Below, piece by piece: positions 24,270 to 32,757 of a DNA stretch of 64,000 bases; position 1 is the stretch's first letter; each line of letters starts with the position of its first letter. Made by a program: the position numbers and the translations under genes. Origin of the DNA: CAYMPH01 sp964529415 (GTDB lineage: Bacteria; Spirochaetota; UBA4802; UBA5550); NCBI GenBank assembly GCA_964529415.1, contig CAZGWD010000011.1, positions 70,170 through 134,169 of the forward strand, read 5' to 3'. A model generated the notes under the pieces. The model ran no database searches, was not told the DNA's origin, and was given only the letters and a program-made list of their open reading frames with translations.

Positions 24270-24986
24270 CTAATTAAACAAACCGGATTTAATTTTTTTG
24301 ACCCTGCTGTTATGCTCATTCTGAAGTTTGAATGATGTATTTATTTTATCCGGTGTTAAAATTCTTTTCCTTATGAAATACTGACCTATCTGAAAGTGAC
24401 TTTTCTGCTGTTTTTCCAGGATTGATCTGAATTGGAATGAATTTATAATTCCAAATCTCACTGCGCAATCGCCGAATCTTTCCCCATTGATCTTATTTCT
24501 GAGAATTTTTCCTATATCTTCAGGGTGGATAAGGTTCATTTCCAGAGCAATCTCACCAAACGACGGCCTTTGTTTTCTCTGCCAGTGAATTGCATCAAGC
24601 AGGGTATTAAGGGAAACAAGTCCGGAATAGAAAAGAAACTGTCCGAATAAAAGTTCATGATCGGGATATTTATTAATTACTTTCGGCGTTTCTCCCCGTT
24701 TTATTATTGAGAATGATTCTTTATGTTTTTTTTCTTCATATTCTTCAATAAATGAAGTCAGAGTTTTATATGCTTCATCCACTAATTTAAATTTTTCACC
24801 AAGCTCTGCAGCATTCAATCCGAGAAATCTTGCCCTGTCAGGATGAGAATTAAATATTTTATTTCTATATGCGGATTTGAGTGAATCCATATTCAGGCTG
24901 TTTATATAATCGAGCGTGAATTCAAGATCAGGCCTGAAAAGAAGTCTGCATGCCTGTAAAATATCGCTATTATTGATAATTTCCAT
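24270..24986 (-). CDS. J-domain protein with GspE-N/MshEN-like repeats
   Basis: A 238-residue protein from ATG 24986 (AAAGGA six bases upstream); an extension to 25040 is less likely. The N-terminal half is a DnaJ J-domain with the HPD motif (NSHPDRARFLG). The C-terminal half contains three similar segments of the kind found at the N-terminus of GspE/PilB ATPases (QFLFYSGLVSLNTLLDAIHW, GEIALEMNLIHPEDIGKIL, GQYFIRKRILTPDKINTSF). MshEN-type modules can bind c-di-GMP. The combination suggests a chaperone adaptor; function not established. Confidence 0.75.
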   Translation of the reverse strand: MEIINNSDILQACRLLFRPDLEFTLDYINSLNMDSLKSAYRNKIFNSHPDRARFLGLNAAELGEKFKLVDEAYKTLTSFIEEYEEKKHKESFSIIKRGETPKVINKYPDHELLFGQFLFYSGLVSLNTLLDAIHWQRKQRPSFGEIALEMNLIHPEDIGKILRNKINGERFGDCAVRFGIINSFQFRSILEKQQKSHFQIGQYFIRKRILTPDKINTSFKLQNEHNSRVKKIKSGLFN

Positions 24987-25090
24987 TTTGAATCCTTTAA
25001 CGGTTTTTATAAATAGATCCGCTATAATCATATTCGGCATATTATTCTTCTGAAAAAAAGATTTTATTTAAAATTTTTTTACCGTTATTG

Positions 25091-25214
25091 AGGATTTATA
25101 GCGGTTAACGATTTGATTAAACCATTTTCTTTCATTCTGCGAAGTTTATCCCGGCTTTATACCGGGACTCCAGCTGGAATGGCAAAGATCTGATTTAATC
25201 GTTAAATGCTATAA
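25091..25214. repeat. Dispersed palindromic element
   Basis: A roughly 125-base imperfect palindrome. The outer arms are ATTTATAGCGGTTAACGAT at 25094 and its near-complement ending ATCGTTAAATGCTATAA at 25214. The inner hairpin is TCCCGG (25149) / CCGGGA (25162), flanked by CATTC/GAATG. It is non-coding, between the J-domain gene start and the dinB 3' end, and resembles a MITE. Confidence 0.65.
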
Positions 25215-25248
25215 TTCGAAAAAATGAAATTATGATAATAAATGGCTT

Positions 25249-26310
25249 CTATTTCAAATCAAATAATAAAGGCTGATCTTCCTTTTCGAAAAATCCGCTT
25301 GCAGATACTCCGGTTAAACGGATTTTTTTTTCACCTGTATAATTTTTAATTAAAAGTTCTGAAGCAGTTTTATATATTTCATTTTCATCATCCGTAAATT
25401 GCCCATTAGTAATGCTTCTGGTAATCTGGCTGAAGTCTTCAAACTTTAATTTAATTGATATAGTTCTGCATTTTAAATTTTCTTTTTTAAGTCTGTATGC
25501 AATTCTGCCGGAATGTTCTTTTAAAGACTTGTTCAGGATATTTAAATCAGAATAATCTTCATCAAAAGTGATTTCAGATGCAATAGATTTTGTCTCTCTG
25601 TCGGATATAACAGGACGATCGTCAATTCCTCTTGCGAAATTATACAGCATGATCCCGAATTTACCGAAATTTTCAGTTAGTTCATCCGCTGTAAATCTCT
25701 GCAGATCTCCGCATGTTGCAACATTCATCCTAAGAAGTTTTTCAGTTGTTACTTTTCCGACCCCGCAGATTTTTTTTACCTCCAGATTTTTTACGAAATT
25801 ATCAACCATGTGGGGCTTAATTACAAAAATGCCGTCGGGTTTATTCGTTTCAGATGCTATTTTAGCAAGAAATTTATTCGGGGCAACTCCTGCTGAAGCA
25901 GTCAGGTTCAATTCAAGTTTTATTCTGTTTTTAATTTCAACTGCAATATCAGTTGCGAATTCAATATTTTTTTTATTTACTGTTACATCGAGATAAGATT
26001 CATCAAGTGAAACAGGTTCAATAAGATCAGTATAGTCTTTGAATATCAGATTCAGCTTGCCCGATGCTTCTGAATATTTTCTGAAATCAGGCTTGACAAT
26101 TTTCAAATTTCTGCACAGTGACATGGCTCTTTTAACAGGCATTGCAGAATGAATTCCGTATTTTCTTGCTTCATATGAAGCTGCTGCAACAACGCTGCGT
26201 TTTTCGGGACTGCCTCCGACAACAACGGGTTTTCCTTTAAGGGCAATATCGTCGCGCTGTTCTATAGAGGCGTAAAATGCATCCATATCAATATGAATAA
26301 TTTTTTTCAT
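25249..26310 (-). CDS. dinB: DNA polymerase IV (Y-family)
   Basis: A 353-residue translesion polymerase. The catalytic motifs are HIDMDAFYASIEQ (Asp8) at the N-terminus and SLDESYLDVT at about residue 105. The thumb helix-hairpin-helix region (KKICGVGKVTTEKLL) and the little-finger domain (about 235-345) follow in normal order. Full length for the family. It is flanked by dispersed repeats on both sides. No LexA-like box is evident upstream. Confidence 0.96.
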   Translation of the reverse strand: MKKIIHIDMDAFYASIEQRDDIALKGKPVVVGGSPEKRSVVAAASYEARKYGIHSAMPVKRAMSLCRNLKIVKPDFRKYSEASGKLNLIFKDYTDLIEPVSLDESYLDVTVNKKNIEFATDIAVEIKNRIKLELNLTASAGVAPNKFLAKIASETNKPDGIFVIKPHMVDNFVKNLEVKKICGVGKVTTEKLLRMNVATCGDLQRFTADELTENFGKFGIMLYNFARGIDDRPVISDRETKSIASEITFDEDYSDLNILNKSLKEHSGRIAYRLKKENLKCRTISIKLKFEDFSQITRSITNGQFTDDENEIYKTASELLIKNYTGEKKIRLTGVSASGFFEKEDQPLLFDLK

Positions 26311-26502
26311 TAATTCACTTATTATTATTCTGTTTATAATATCAAATGATTTCTTTTTGTTGTTTTTTTTATGAATTTGTCTAATTTAAATATAATTAAA
26401 ATCCAGAAAAGTTCTTTAAAAAAAATACACTCTGTGACTTCGTGTCTTTGTGGGTGAAATTTTTACTATTTATTTAATATATAATAAAAACGAGGATAAC
26501 TG

Positions 26503-27717
26503 ATGAAACCTGAAAAGATTAAATATGAAAACGGAAAAGTAGAAGTTCCGGAAAATCCGATAATTTTATTTATCGAAGGGGATGGCACAGGTCCTGACAT
26601 CTGGAATGCTGCAAAAATTGTATTCGATGCAGCTGTAGAAAAAGTATATAAAGGAAAGAGAAAGATTGAGTGGATGGAGGTTCTTGCAGGTGAAAAGGCA
26701 TTTAAGAAAACAGGAGAATGGCTTCCGGAGGAAACTCTCAATAAAATCAAGGAATATAAAATTGCGATAAAAGGTCCTCTTACAACTCCGGTCGGCGGAG
26801 GAATCAGAAGTGTTAATGTTTCATTAAGGCAGAAACTCTTACTATTCGCCTGCATCAGGCCTGTCAGATATTTTAAAGGAGTTCCGTGTCCTGTAAAAAC
26901 ACCTGAACTTGTTGATATGATTATATATCGTGAAAATCTTGAAGACCTGTATGCCGGCATAGAATGGAAGCAGGGTACTCCTGATAATAAAAAAGTAATA
27001 GATTTTCTTAGAAATGATATGAAAGCAGATATAGAATATGACGCAGGAATCGGCATTAAGCCAATCAGCAGAACAAACACAAAAAATATTGTCAGAGAAG
27101 CAATCAGGTATGCAATTACGAATAAGAAAAAAAGCGTTACTCTTGTTCATAAAGGCAATATAATGAAATTTACCGAGGGAGCTTTTAAGGAATGGGGATA
27201 TGAACTTGCAGCAGATGAATTTGCTGAGCAAACTGTCACTGAAAAGGATTTATGGGATAAATTTTCAGGAAAAATGCCTGATGGAAAAGTTTTAATCAAG
27301 GACAGGATAGCTGATGCAATGTTTCAGCAGGTTCTGCTCAGACCGGATGAATATGAAGTAATTGTCACTCCGAATCTGAATGGCGATTATCTTTCTGATG
27401 CGCTGGCTGCTCAGGTTGGCGGTCTTGGTATGGCGCCGGGAGCTAATATCGGAAGCAGCGAAGCAGTCTTTGAAGCTACTCATGGAACTGCGCCGAAATA
27501 TGCAGGGCTTGATAAGGTTAATCCGGGTTCTTTGATTTTATCCGGAGAAATGATGTTCAGATTTCTCGGCTGGAACGAAGCAGCAGACGGTATAATACGC
27601 GGAATCGAAAAAACTATTGAACAGAAAAAAGTCACTTATGATCTTGAAAGGCAAATGGTTGGCGCAGAGCTTTTAAGCTGTTCTGAATTCGCGAAAGCTG
27701 TTGCAGGGAATATATGA
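26503..27717 (+). CDS. icd: NADP-dependent isocitrate dehydrogenase
   Basis: A 404-residue TCA enzyme (isocitrate to 2-oxoglutarate). The substrate loop IRSVNVSLRQ is at about residue 106. HGTAPKYAGLDKVNPGS is almost identical to the E. coli NADP-binding loop, where Lys and Tyr fix NADP specificity. The metal-binding region is NLNGDYLSDALAAQ. It is a single gene preceded by an AT-rich gap that includes CTTCGTGTCTTTGTGGGTGA, a frequent dispersed-repeat sequence. It supplies NADPH and glutamate precursor. Confidence 0.95.
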   Translation: MKPEKIKYENGKVEVPENPIILFIEGDGTGPDIWNAAKIVFDAAVEKVYKGKRKIEWMEVLAGEKAFKKTGEWLPEETLNKIKEYKIAIKGPLTTPVGGGIRSVNVSLRQKLLLFACIRPVRYFKGVPCPVKTPELVDMIIYRENLEDLYAGIEWKQGTPDNKKVIDFLRNDMKADIEYDAGIGIKPISRTNTKNIVREAIRYAITNKKKSVTLVHKGNIMKFTEGAFKEWGYELAADEFAEQTVTEKDLWDKFSGKMPDGKVLIKDRIADAMFQQVLLRPDEYEVIVTPNLNGDYLSDALAAQVGGLGMAPGANIGSSEAVFEATHGTAPKYAGLDKVNPGSLILSGEMMFRFLGWNEAADGIIRGIEKTIEQKKVTYDLERQMVGAELLSCSEFAKAVAGNI

Positions 27718-27810
27718 TTTTATATTATTTCATTCTTTGAAATGGTAATAGGCGACTTGAGTTATAAAAATAATATTGACACTAAACAAAAATATAAGTA
27801 TTAAAGAATT

Positions 27811-28140
27811 ATGAAATTGCCTGCAGATGTTATTATACCAAAAGAAAAATTTACTTTGTATCTTCTGGTAAAAAGAGATTATGATGATAAGTCACAATTT
27901 TTAAGTATGGCTGGCTATAATCAGGATAATTACGAATTATTGATTGAACATATTAAGAATATGATAATTCAAAATGATGCATTTGAGGATAAATCTGATA
28001 TTTATGGAACTTTTTATATTGTTAACGGTAATTTACATGGGACAAAAGAAGAATCAATAAATGTTTCAACAATTTGGTTGCAAAGATCAATTGATGGTAA
28101 ATTTCAATTCATTACCCTTTTTCCGCAAAGGAGGATTTAG
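27811..28140 (+). CDS. DUF6883-like small protein
   Basis: A 109-residue protein with the layout of DUF6883: VIIPKEKFTLYLLVKRDYDD at the start, a FLSMAGYNQDN turn, and a C-terminal beta-hairpin (VSTIWLQRSIDGKFQFITLFP). DUF6883 occurs next to other small proteins in toxin/immunity-like loci. The DUF4926-like gene begins on the base after its stop codon, so the two are cotranslated. Family assignment is from memory of the pattern. Confidence 0.65.
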   Translation: MKLPADVIIPKEKFTLYLLVKRDYDDKSQFLSMAGYNQDNYELLIEHIKNMIIQNDAFEDKSDIYGTFYIVNGNLHGTKEESINVSTIWLQRSIDGKFQFITLFPQRRI

Positions 28141-28383
28141 ATGAAACTTTACGAGAGAGTATCCCTGATTAAAGATGAGACCAAATACGGTTTAAAAGCA
28201 GGTGATGTTGCTACATTGATTGATTATGTTCAACATCCGGGTAATGGTGAAGTCGGTTGTGTTCTTGAAATAAGTAACGCTATTGGTGAAAACATCAGCG
28301 TTATTACTGTTCCTGTTTCTTCTATTGAATCTTTGAAACCTGATGAAATATTTAGTGTTCGTCAATTTTCAAAAGCTGTTTAA
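28141..28383 (+). CDS. DUF4926-like small protein
   Basis: An 80-residue SH3-like small protein. LYERVSLIKDETKYGLKAGD and VATLIDYVQHPGNGEVGCVLE match the DUF4926 pattern. DUF4926 is typically encoded immediately after DUF6883 or in toxin-antitoxin-like pairs. AAAGGAGG lies just upstream within the 3' end of the preceding gene. No biochemical function is established. Confidence 0.7.
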   Translation: MKLYERVSLIKDETKYGLKAGDVATLIDYVQHPGNGEVGCVLEISNAIGENISVITVPVSSIESLKPDEIFSVRQFSKAV

Positions 28384-28435
28384 TCTAATTAAACAGCTTA
28401 TTTTGGTCTTGGAATATTATAAACACTGCAAATCC

Positions 28436-28735
28436 TTAACAGGATCCGCCTGTGTTTATAATAAAACCTGAACCATAAACAGATTCCCTGAAATCTACAA
28501 CAACAGATGGTCCGGTTTCTATATAACCTTTCAACTTTTCATCAAGAATAACATTGAAATCATCTTTTATTACAAAATCTTTTGTATTATCCAGCTCTTC
28601 CAGAGCCAGTCCGAGATTCGGTCCGCCTCAGCCAAAACCGTTGAAAACTATTCTTAAAGCAGGTGATTTAAGCTCAGAATCTTTAAATATATCAGCAAGT
28701 TTTGCTTTTGCAATATCAGTAATTTTTACTCCCAT
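28436..28735 (-). CDS. HesB-like selenoprotein (IscA/ErpA fold)
   Basis: A 99-residue protein when the TGA at 28628-28630 is read as selenocysteine (residue 36). The family signature G.GCGGP..G.AL.E appears as GFGUGGPNLGLALEELD, so Sec replaces the first conserved Cys of the HesB/IscA fold. The remaining frame (VKITDIAKAKL before; VVVDFRESVYGSGFIINTG after) is intact, and the chain ends in GGSC. HesB-like proteins with Sec at this site are a known bacterial selenoprotein family of unknown function. GGAG lies before the ATG. It is overlooked if TGA is treated as stop. Confidence 0.92.
28592..28608 (-). promoter_or_regulatory. Candidate bSECIS hairpin in the HesB-like gene
   Basis: On the coding strand GGCTC, loop TGGAA, GAGCT, with the loop Gs about 26 bases after the UGA. 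That is inside the known bSECIS window, though the stem is short and the call rests on position and shape. Confidence 0.5.
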
Positions 28736-28836
28736 TTTTTTACTCCTTTTTATCTTTTTAATAATATACTAAAATACTTTAATTGCGTCAAGCGTAAATA
28801 GAAATTTTTCTCATTAAAATTAAAATAAAAGAATAA

Positions 28837-28865
28837 TTGACAATTATATATATAACTAATATTAA
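28837..28865 (+). promoter_or_regulatory. Probable sigma-70 promoter of the MORN gene
   Basis: TTGACA at 28837-28842, a 17-base spacer, and TATTAA at 28860-28865, about 100 bases before the MORN gene. Confidence 0.5.
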
Positions 28866-28968
28866 TAATTATTAAATATATTTTAAATATTTAATCTGCT
28901 CTAAATGCTTTTAGTGATTTTAGAGTAATAATTTAAATTAATAAACAATTCCCGGAGGTTTTAATTTT

Positions 28969-29829
28969 ATGAAGAAGTCAATAATTGTTTTGCTGTTTGC
29001 TTTTATATTTTCAATATCTTTAAATGTTTTTGCAGAATGCGTAAAAGGCGACTGTGAAAATGGAATAGGGACTTTCAAAATGCAGAAAGGCGGTGAATAC
29101 GAAGGTAATTGGAAAGGCGGAAAATTTAACGGTAAAGGCAAATATTCATGGCCGAATAAGAATACTTATAATGGTGATTGGAAAGACGGTATAATGGAAG
29201 GCAAAGGAGTTTTTACTGATGCCAAAGGCAACAAATATACCGGCAGTTTTGTGAACAATAAGCAAACCGGGATTGGAACAATGGAATGGACAGATGGCGA
29301 TAAATATGCCGGAGAATGGAAAGATGATGTTCGTGACGGCAAAGGGGTTTTTTCATCTGCTAATGGTTCTAAATATACAGGCGATTTTATTAAAAACAAA
29401 AAATCCGGCAAAGGAGTTTTTACTGATGCCAAAGGCAATAAATATGATGGTGACTGGCTGAACGGAGAAAGAATCGGAAAAGGAATTTTCACGTATTCCA
29501 ATGGAAGTGTTTATTCTGGTGACTGGCTGGGCGATAAAATGCAAGGGATGGGAGTTTTTACATGGAAGGATGGAAATAAATATGAAGGTGAATGGGCAAA
29601 CGATACCCAGGAAGGAACAGGAACATTTACCTATGCAAATAAAAGTTTTTACAAAGGGCAGTTTAAAGCAGGAAAAAGAAATGGCAAAGGATTTTATAAA
29701 GACCCTAAAGGAAATACATATGATGGAGAATGGGTCGACGGTAAAATGAACGGCCAGGGTACTTATACAGATACAACTGGAAATAAATTTGTCGGAAAAT
29801 TTAAAGATAACCAGTATGTAGGACAGTAA
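28969..29829 (+). CDS. Secreted MORN-repeat protein
   Basis: A 286-residue protein with a signal peptide (about 1-22, cut after FAEC or VFA). Ten MORN repeats of about 22-23 residues follow (first YEGNWKGGKFNGKGKYSW, last full YDGEWVDGKMNGQGTYTD), plus a partial one. Each repeat pairs a Y.G.W strand with a G.G.F/Y strand. At the DNA level 29200-29238 and 29407-29445 are 38 of 39 bases identical, showing recent repeat copying. GGAGG lies upstream. It ends at a strong terminator. It probably acts as a periplasmic or surface scaffold. Confidence 0.9.
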   Translation: MKKSIIVLLFAFIFSISLNVFAECVKGDCENGIGTFKMQKGGEYEGNWKGGKFNGKGKYSWPNKNTYNGDWKDGIMEGKGVFTDAKGNKYTGSFVNNKQTGIGTMEWTDGDKYAGEWKDDVRDGKGVFSSANGSKYTGDFIKNKKSGKGVFTDAKGNKYDGDWLNGERIGKGIFTYSNGSVYSGDWLGDKMQGMGVFTWKDGNKYEGEWANDTQEGTGTFTYANKSFYKGQFKAGKRNGKGFYKDPKGNTYDGEWVDGKMNGQGTYTDTTGNKFVGKFKDNQYVGQ

Positions 29830-29854
29830 GAACAAAAATAAATACAGCAATTTT

Positions 29855-29887
29855 AAATTTCAAGGGGCGAAAGCCCCTTGAAATTTT
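29855..29887 (+). terminator. Rho-independent terminator after the MORN gene
   Basis: 14-bp stem (core CAAGGGGC / GCCCCTTG) with loop GAAA, then TTTTT. Confidence 0.9.
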
Positions 29888-29905
29888 TAATAAGCAGGGG
29901 ATTTG

Positions 29906-30853
29906 ATGAGTTTTAAAACATACGAAGCGTGTGAGTTTTCTGAATCTAAAATCAGTGAATTAAAAAACGGTAAAAAAATTTTTGCTGTTTTTTCAACTTT
30001 TGGAGAAAGAGAATCGGATCTGATATTTGATAAGATCAGTCTTTTGAAAAATAAACTCGGTCATGTGATAGACAGGATTATTCTGTCGCACAGAAGATCC
30101 GGTACAGACGAAGACGCTACTGAGAAAAATGCATTAAAAGCAGATCACAATGCAGATATATTCATTTGTAATTTTTCTTCAGTATCTGATATGGGAGATG
30201 AAAAAGGCAAGGGTTCTGATATGCGAAGAGCCCTTTATTATATAAATAAAAAATATGCTGCAGGGACTGATCCGGAAAATATTGTAATTCTCTTCCTTGA
30301 TTCAGATGTTTCGCCGGATCATTTTGGTGAGCATTTTATTTCCGGCCTTGCAGGAGCAGTTCTTGAGGGCAATGATTTTGCGAAAGCAGGGTTCTGGCGT
30401 GAAATGGGCAGAGTGAAAAAATTTGTTGCGCAGCCTCTTTTTTCAGTTATAGATCATGAAAAATTAAACAAGCTGTCAGATTTTGCATATCCTTTGTCAG
30501 GGGAGGTTGCAGGAACGCTGAATTTTTTCAACAGGGTCTCTTTCTGGCAGATGTACGGCGTAGAAACAGGAATAAATATTGACGCCTGTTTTGGAGGCTA
30601 TAAAATTGCTGATGTCAATCTTGGATTGTATGATCATGAGCATCATGAGGATAGAAATATTCAGAAAATTGCTTTTGGCGTAATACGGACCTATTTTCTT
30701 AAACTTATTGAATACGGAATAATTGAACTTAATGATAATGCCGCTGTATCAGATTTATTCAAAGGCAGTGAAATATCCAGAGATGGAAGCAGAAAAGAAT
30801 TTGAATTTGATCTGAAAGAAAAAAAATATCAGCCGCTAATAAATATTCTCTGA
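29906..30853 (+). CDS. GT-A type glycosyltransferase-like protein (GT81-like)
   Basis: A 315-residue cytoplasmic protein. An N-terminal FAVFSTFGERESD strand is followed by a nucleotide-sugar fold with a DSD motif (IVILFLDSDVSPDHF). The aligned region FAYPLSGEVAGTLNFFNRVSF resembles the acceptor site of glucosyl-3-phosphoglycerate synthase (GpgS). The final residues are acidic/basic without membrane segments. ATG at 29906 has AGGGG upstream; a TTG at 29903 is possible. The product may be a compatible-solute or glycolipid precursor, but specificity is not assured. Confidence 0.6.
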   Translation: MSFKTYEACEFSESKISELKNGKKIFAVFSTFGERESDLIFDKISLLKNKLGHVIDRIILSHRRSGTDEDATEKNALKADHNADIFICNFSSVSDMGDEKGKGSDMRRALYYINKKYAAGTDPENIVILFLDSDVSPDHFGEHFISGLAGAVLEGNDFAKAGFWREMGRVKKFVAQPLFSVIDHEKLNKLSDFAYPLSGEVAGTLNFFNRVSFWQMYGVETGINIDACFGGYKIADVNLGLYDHEHHEDRNIQKIAFGVIRTYFLKLIEYGIIELNDNAAVSDLFKGSEISRDGSRKEFEFDLKEKKYQPLINIL

Positions 30854-30875
30854 AAATTTCTAAAGAAGGTATAAT

Positions 30876-31883
30876 ATGAAAAAAATAATTTTTTCTATGC
30901 TGATAATATTCAACTGTGCCGGAATTCTCTCTGCACAGACTGTAAAAATGGCCATGCTCGATTTTAAAAAAGCCGGTATCTCCGATGCAGAGTATGCTGA
31001 TATTTCAGAATATTTAAGAAAAGAACTGAATAATAAAAAAAATTCTGTTTTAATGAACAGAGAAACTATGATAAAATATTTTACTGCAGAGAAATTTAAT
31101 GCAATCGGTTGTGTTGATAACGAATGCGCCTCTGATTCAGCTTCAATCCTGAAAGCGGATGTTGTCCTTTTCGGATTGATATCAAAAAACGAAAAGAAGT
31201 ATTCCATGACAATCGGTTATTTTAATGTAAAATCCAGAGACAAGAGTTTTTCTGAAAAATTTGAATCTGAATCAACAGAAGAAATAAAAAAGAAACTGGC
31301 TCTGTTTTCTGATAAAATAGCAGCAGCTTTTCCCAAGGCTGAAATAAAAGCAGCTGATAAAACATCATGGGATGATGAGCTAAAAGAAAAAGAGGAACGC
31401 AAACATAATCTGAAATTTAATTTCGGCATCAATACTTCATATCTGATTATGCTGTCTGCTTTTACTTTACCTGTAACATATCATCCGAATCCATTGCTTT
31501 TAGGCGTGAAATTTCAGCTTGAATTTTTTAATTTTATTAAGGTTGGGGTAATTGGAGAGTTCGCATTTCCTCTAACGCCGGCTGAGGGTATAAACCCATT
31601 TATCGGCTCTGGAGGAGCAATTTTTTCTTTTACTACATCTGTTTATAAAAAATATATAATTTTAATAGTTGATTTGGCTTTTCTTGGAGGAGCCTATACT
31701 TATTCTTCAATTTCTTCTTTAGCTACAGGTTTTTTAAATATTTCTCCAAGAATTGGTCTGCAATTCTTTCCAGTTTCTATATTTGCAATAGAACTGAATG
31801 TTGGTTATAATTACTATGTTTCTTCTCCATATAAAATACCAGATGCAGTTTCAGTTGGGCTGAATTTTCTTTTCAGATTTTAA
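30876..31883 (+). CDS. Exported protein: TolB/CsgG-like N-domain and beta-barrel C-domain
   Basis: A 335-residue protein with a signal peptide (about 1-20, ILSAQ). Residues 22-145 resemble an N-terminal TolB/CsgG-type beta-alpha domain (KMAMLDFKKAGISDAEYADI, SVLMNRE, ADVVLFGLI). Residues 175-335 are strands typical of an outer-membrane barrel (NFGINTSYLIML, FIKVGVIGEFAF, AIELNVGYNYY) ending in Phe-Arg-Phe. It sits 22 bases downstream of the glycosyltransferase-like gene and is probably in an operon with it. Function unknown. Confidence 0.7.
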   Translation: MKKIIFSMLIIFNCAGILSAQTVKMAMLDFKKAGISDAEYADISEYLRKELNNKKNSVLMNRETMIKYFTAEKFNAIGCVDNECASDSASILKADVVLFGLISKNEKKYSMTIGYFNVKSRDKSFSEKFESESTEEIKKKLALFSDKIAAAFPKAEIKAADKTSWDDELKEKEERKHNLKFNFGINTSYLIMLSAFTLPVTYHPNPLLLGVKFQLEFFNFIKVGVIGEFAFPLTPAEGINPFIGSGGAIFSFTTSVYKKYIILIVDLAFLGGAYTYSSISSLATGFLNISPRIGLQFFPVSIFAIELNVGYNYYVSSPYKIPDAVSVGLNFLFRF

Positions 31884-31985
31884 ATATTTATTTATTAGAT
31901 TATTATTTAATTTGGATGTTTGATTTAATCATATTAAAGTGATTTTAGACAAATTACTTTAATAGATCACTGATAGATTTTTACA

Positions 31986-32065
31986 TGTCATTTCGAACGA
32001 GTTGGAGATAACCAATCTTTTTATTAAAAAAGATTGGCTGTTATAATCGGCTCATCGAAATGACA
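31986..32065. repeat. Dispersed inverted-repeat element (GTCATTTCGA type)
   Basis: The outer arms are TGTCATTTCGA (31986-31996) and TCGAAATGACA (32055-32065). An inner hairpin CCAATCTTTTT / AAAAAGATTGG spans 32013-32037. The arm sequence is typical of non-autonomous intergenic repeats seen in many bacteria. No ORF. Confidence 0.75.
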
Positions 32066-32101
32066 GTAACAGTTCTATTCCAGTAATTGTTTACAATTTA
32101 A

Positions 32102-32566
32102 TCATCCGCCGTATGTCTGTGGAAATGCAGTGTTTGTGTACAGATATTCAACTTTTTCTTTATGTTTCATTTCTTCTGAAGCCATTTTGAGCAGCATTTC
32201 TTTAACTTCACCTGCAGGCTGTATCTCTGATAGGCCTTTATAAAAGTTATATGAATTGAGTTCGCGATGCGCAGCAACAAGATAAACATCTTTTGATTTC
32301 ATATCTTTATTAACATCAGGTGCGTCGACAAACTGCGCGATTTTATAATCTACAACTTCATTCATGCGAAGGCCTGAAGTGTAGTTGCCTTTCTTATATG
32401 TTTCTAGAAACTCTTTATGTTTTTTTTCTTCTCCAGCTAAAAGTTTCAGTGCATCTTTTGCGACTGAATCGCTTATAGAATTCATGAGACTATTGTAAAA
32501 TTCAAAAGCATCTTCTTCGTTTTTAATTGCTCTGTCGATCAGGTATTCAAGATTTTTATTTTCCAT
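32102..32566 (-). CDS. Ferritin-like/rubrerythrin-family diiron protein
   Basis: A 154-residue four-helix protein. The two metal-binding helix motifs are EEKKHKEF and EEMKHKEKVEYLY; Glu residues EDAFEFY and HRELNSYNFYKG supply the remaining ligands. No rubredoxin domain is present. The start is ATG 32566 with GGAG upstream; the in-frame ATG at 32590 lacks a good ribosome site. It is likely to protect against oxygen or peroxide in an anaerobe. Confidence 0.82.
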   Translation of the reverse strand: MENKNLEYLIDRAIKNEEDAFEFYNSLMNSISDSVAKDALKLLAGEEKKHKEFLETYKKGNYTSGLRMNEVVDYKIAQFVDAPDVNKDMKSKDVYLVAAHRELNSYNFYKGLSEIQPAGEVKEMLLKMASEEMKHKEKVEYLYTNTAFPQTYGG

Positions 32567-32612
32567 ATAAATATTCTCCTTTTTTTTCATTCATTTTGAT
32601 TGGAATTTTTAA

Positions 32613-32742
32613 AGCACACATTTATTTTAAATAATAAATGTGCTTTTTAAATATCTCCCTCTTTTACAGTTATTTCCACATCACTGGAAATAACTGTAAA
32701 AGCAGGAAAAATATTCCGCGGGTAATCATTCCCGCGGAATAT
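32613..32742. repeat. Three tandem hairpins
   Basis: 32613-32648 has arms AAAGCACA...TGTGCTTT around an AT-rich middle, with a bulge. 32661-32702 has 18-bp perfect arms (CTTTTACAGTTATTTCCA) with loop CATCAC. 32710-32742 has AATATTCCGCGGG and its complement, and an ATTTTT run on the minus strand. The last is the probable terminator of the MFS gene (minus strand); the others may be terminators or small RNA structures. Confidence 0.75.
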
Positions 32743-32757
32743 TGATTAAAAGCGTAA

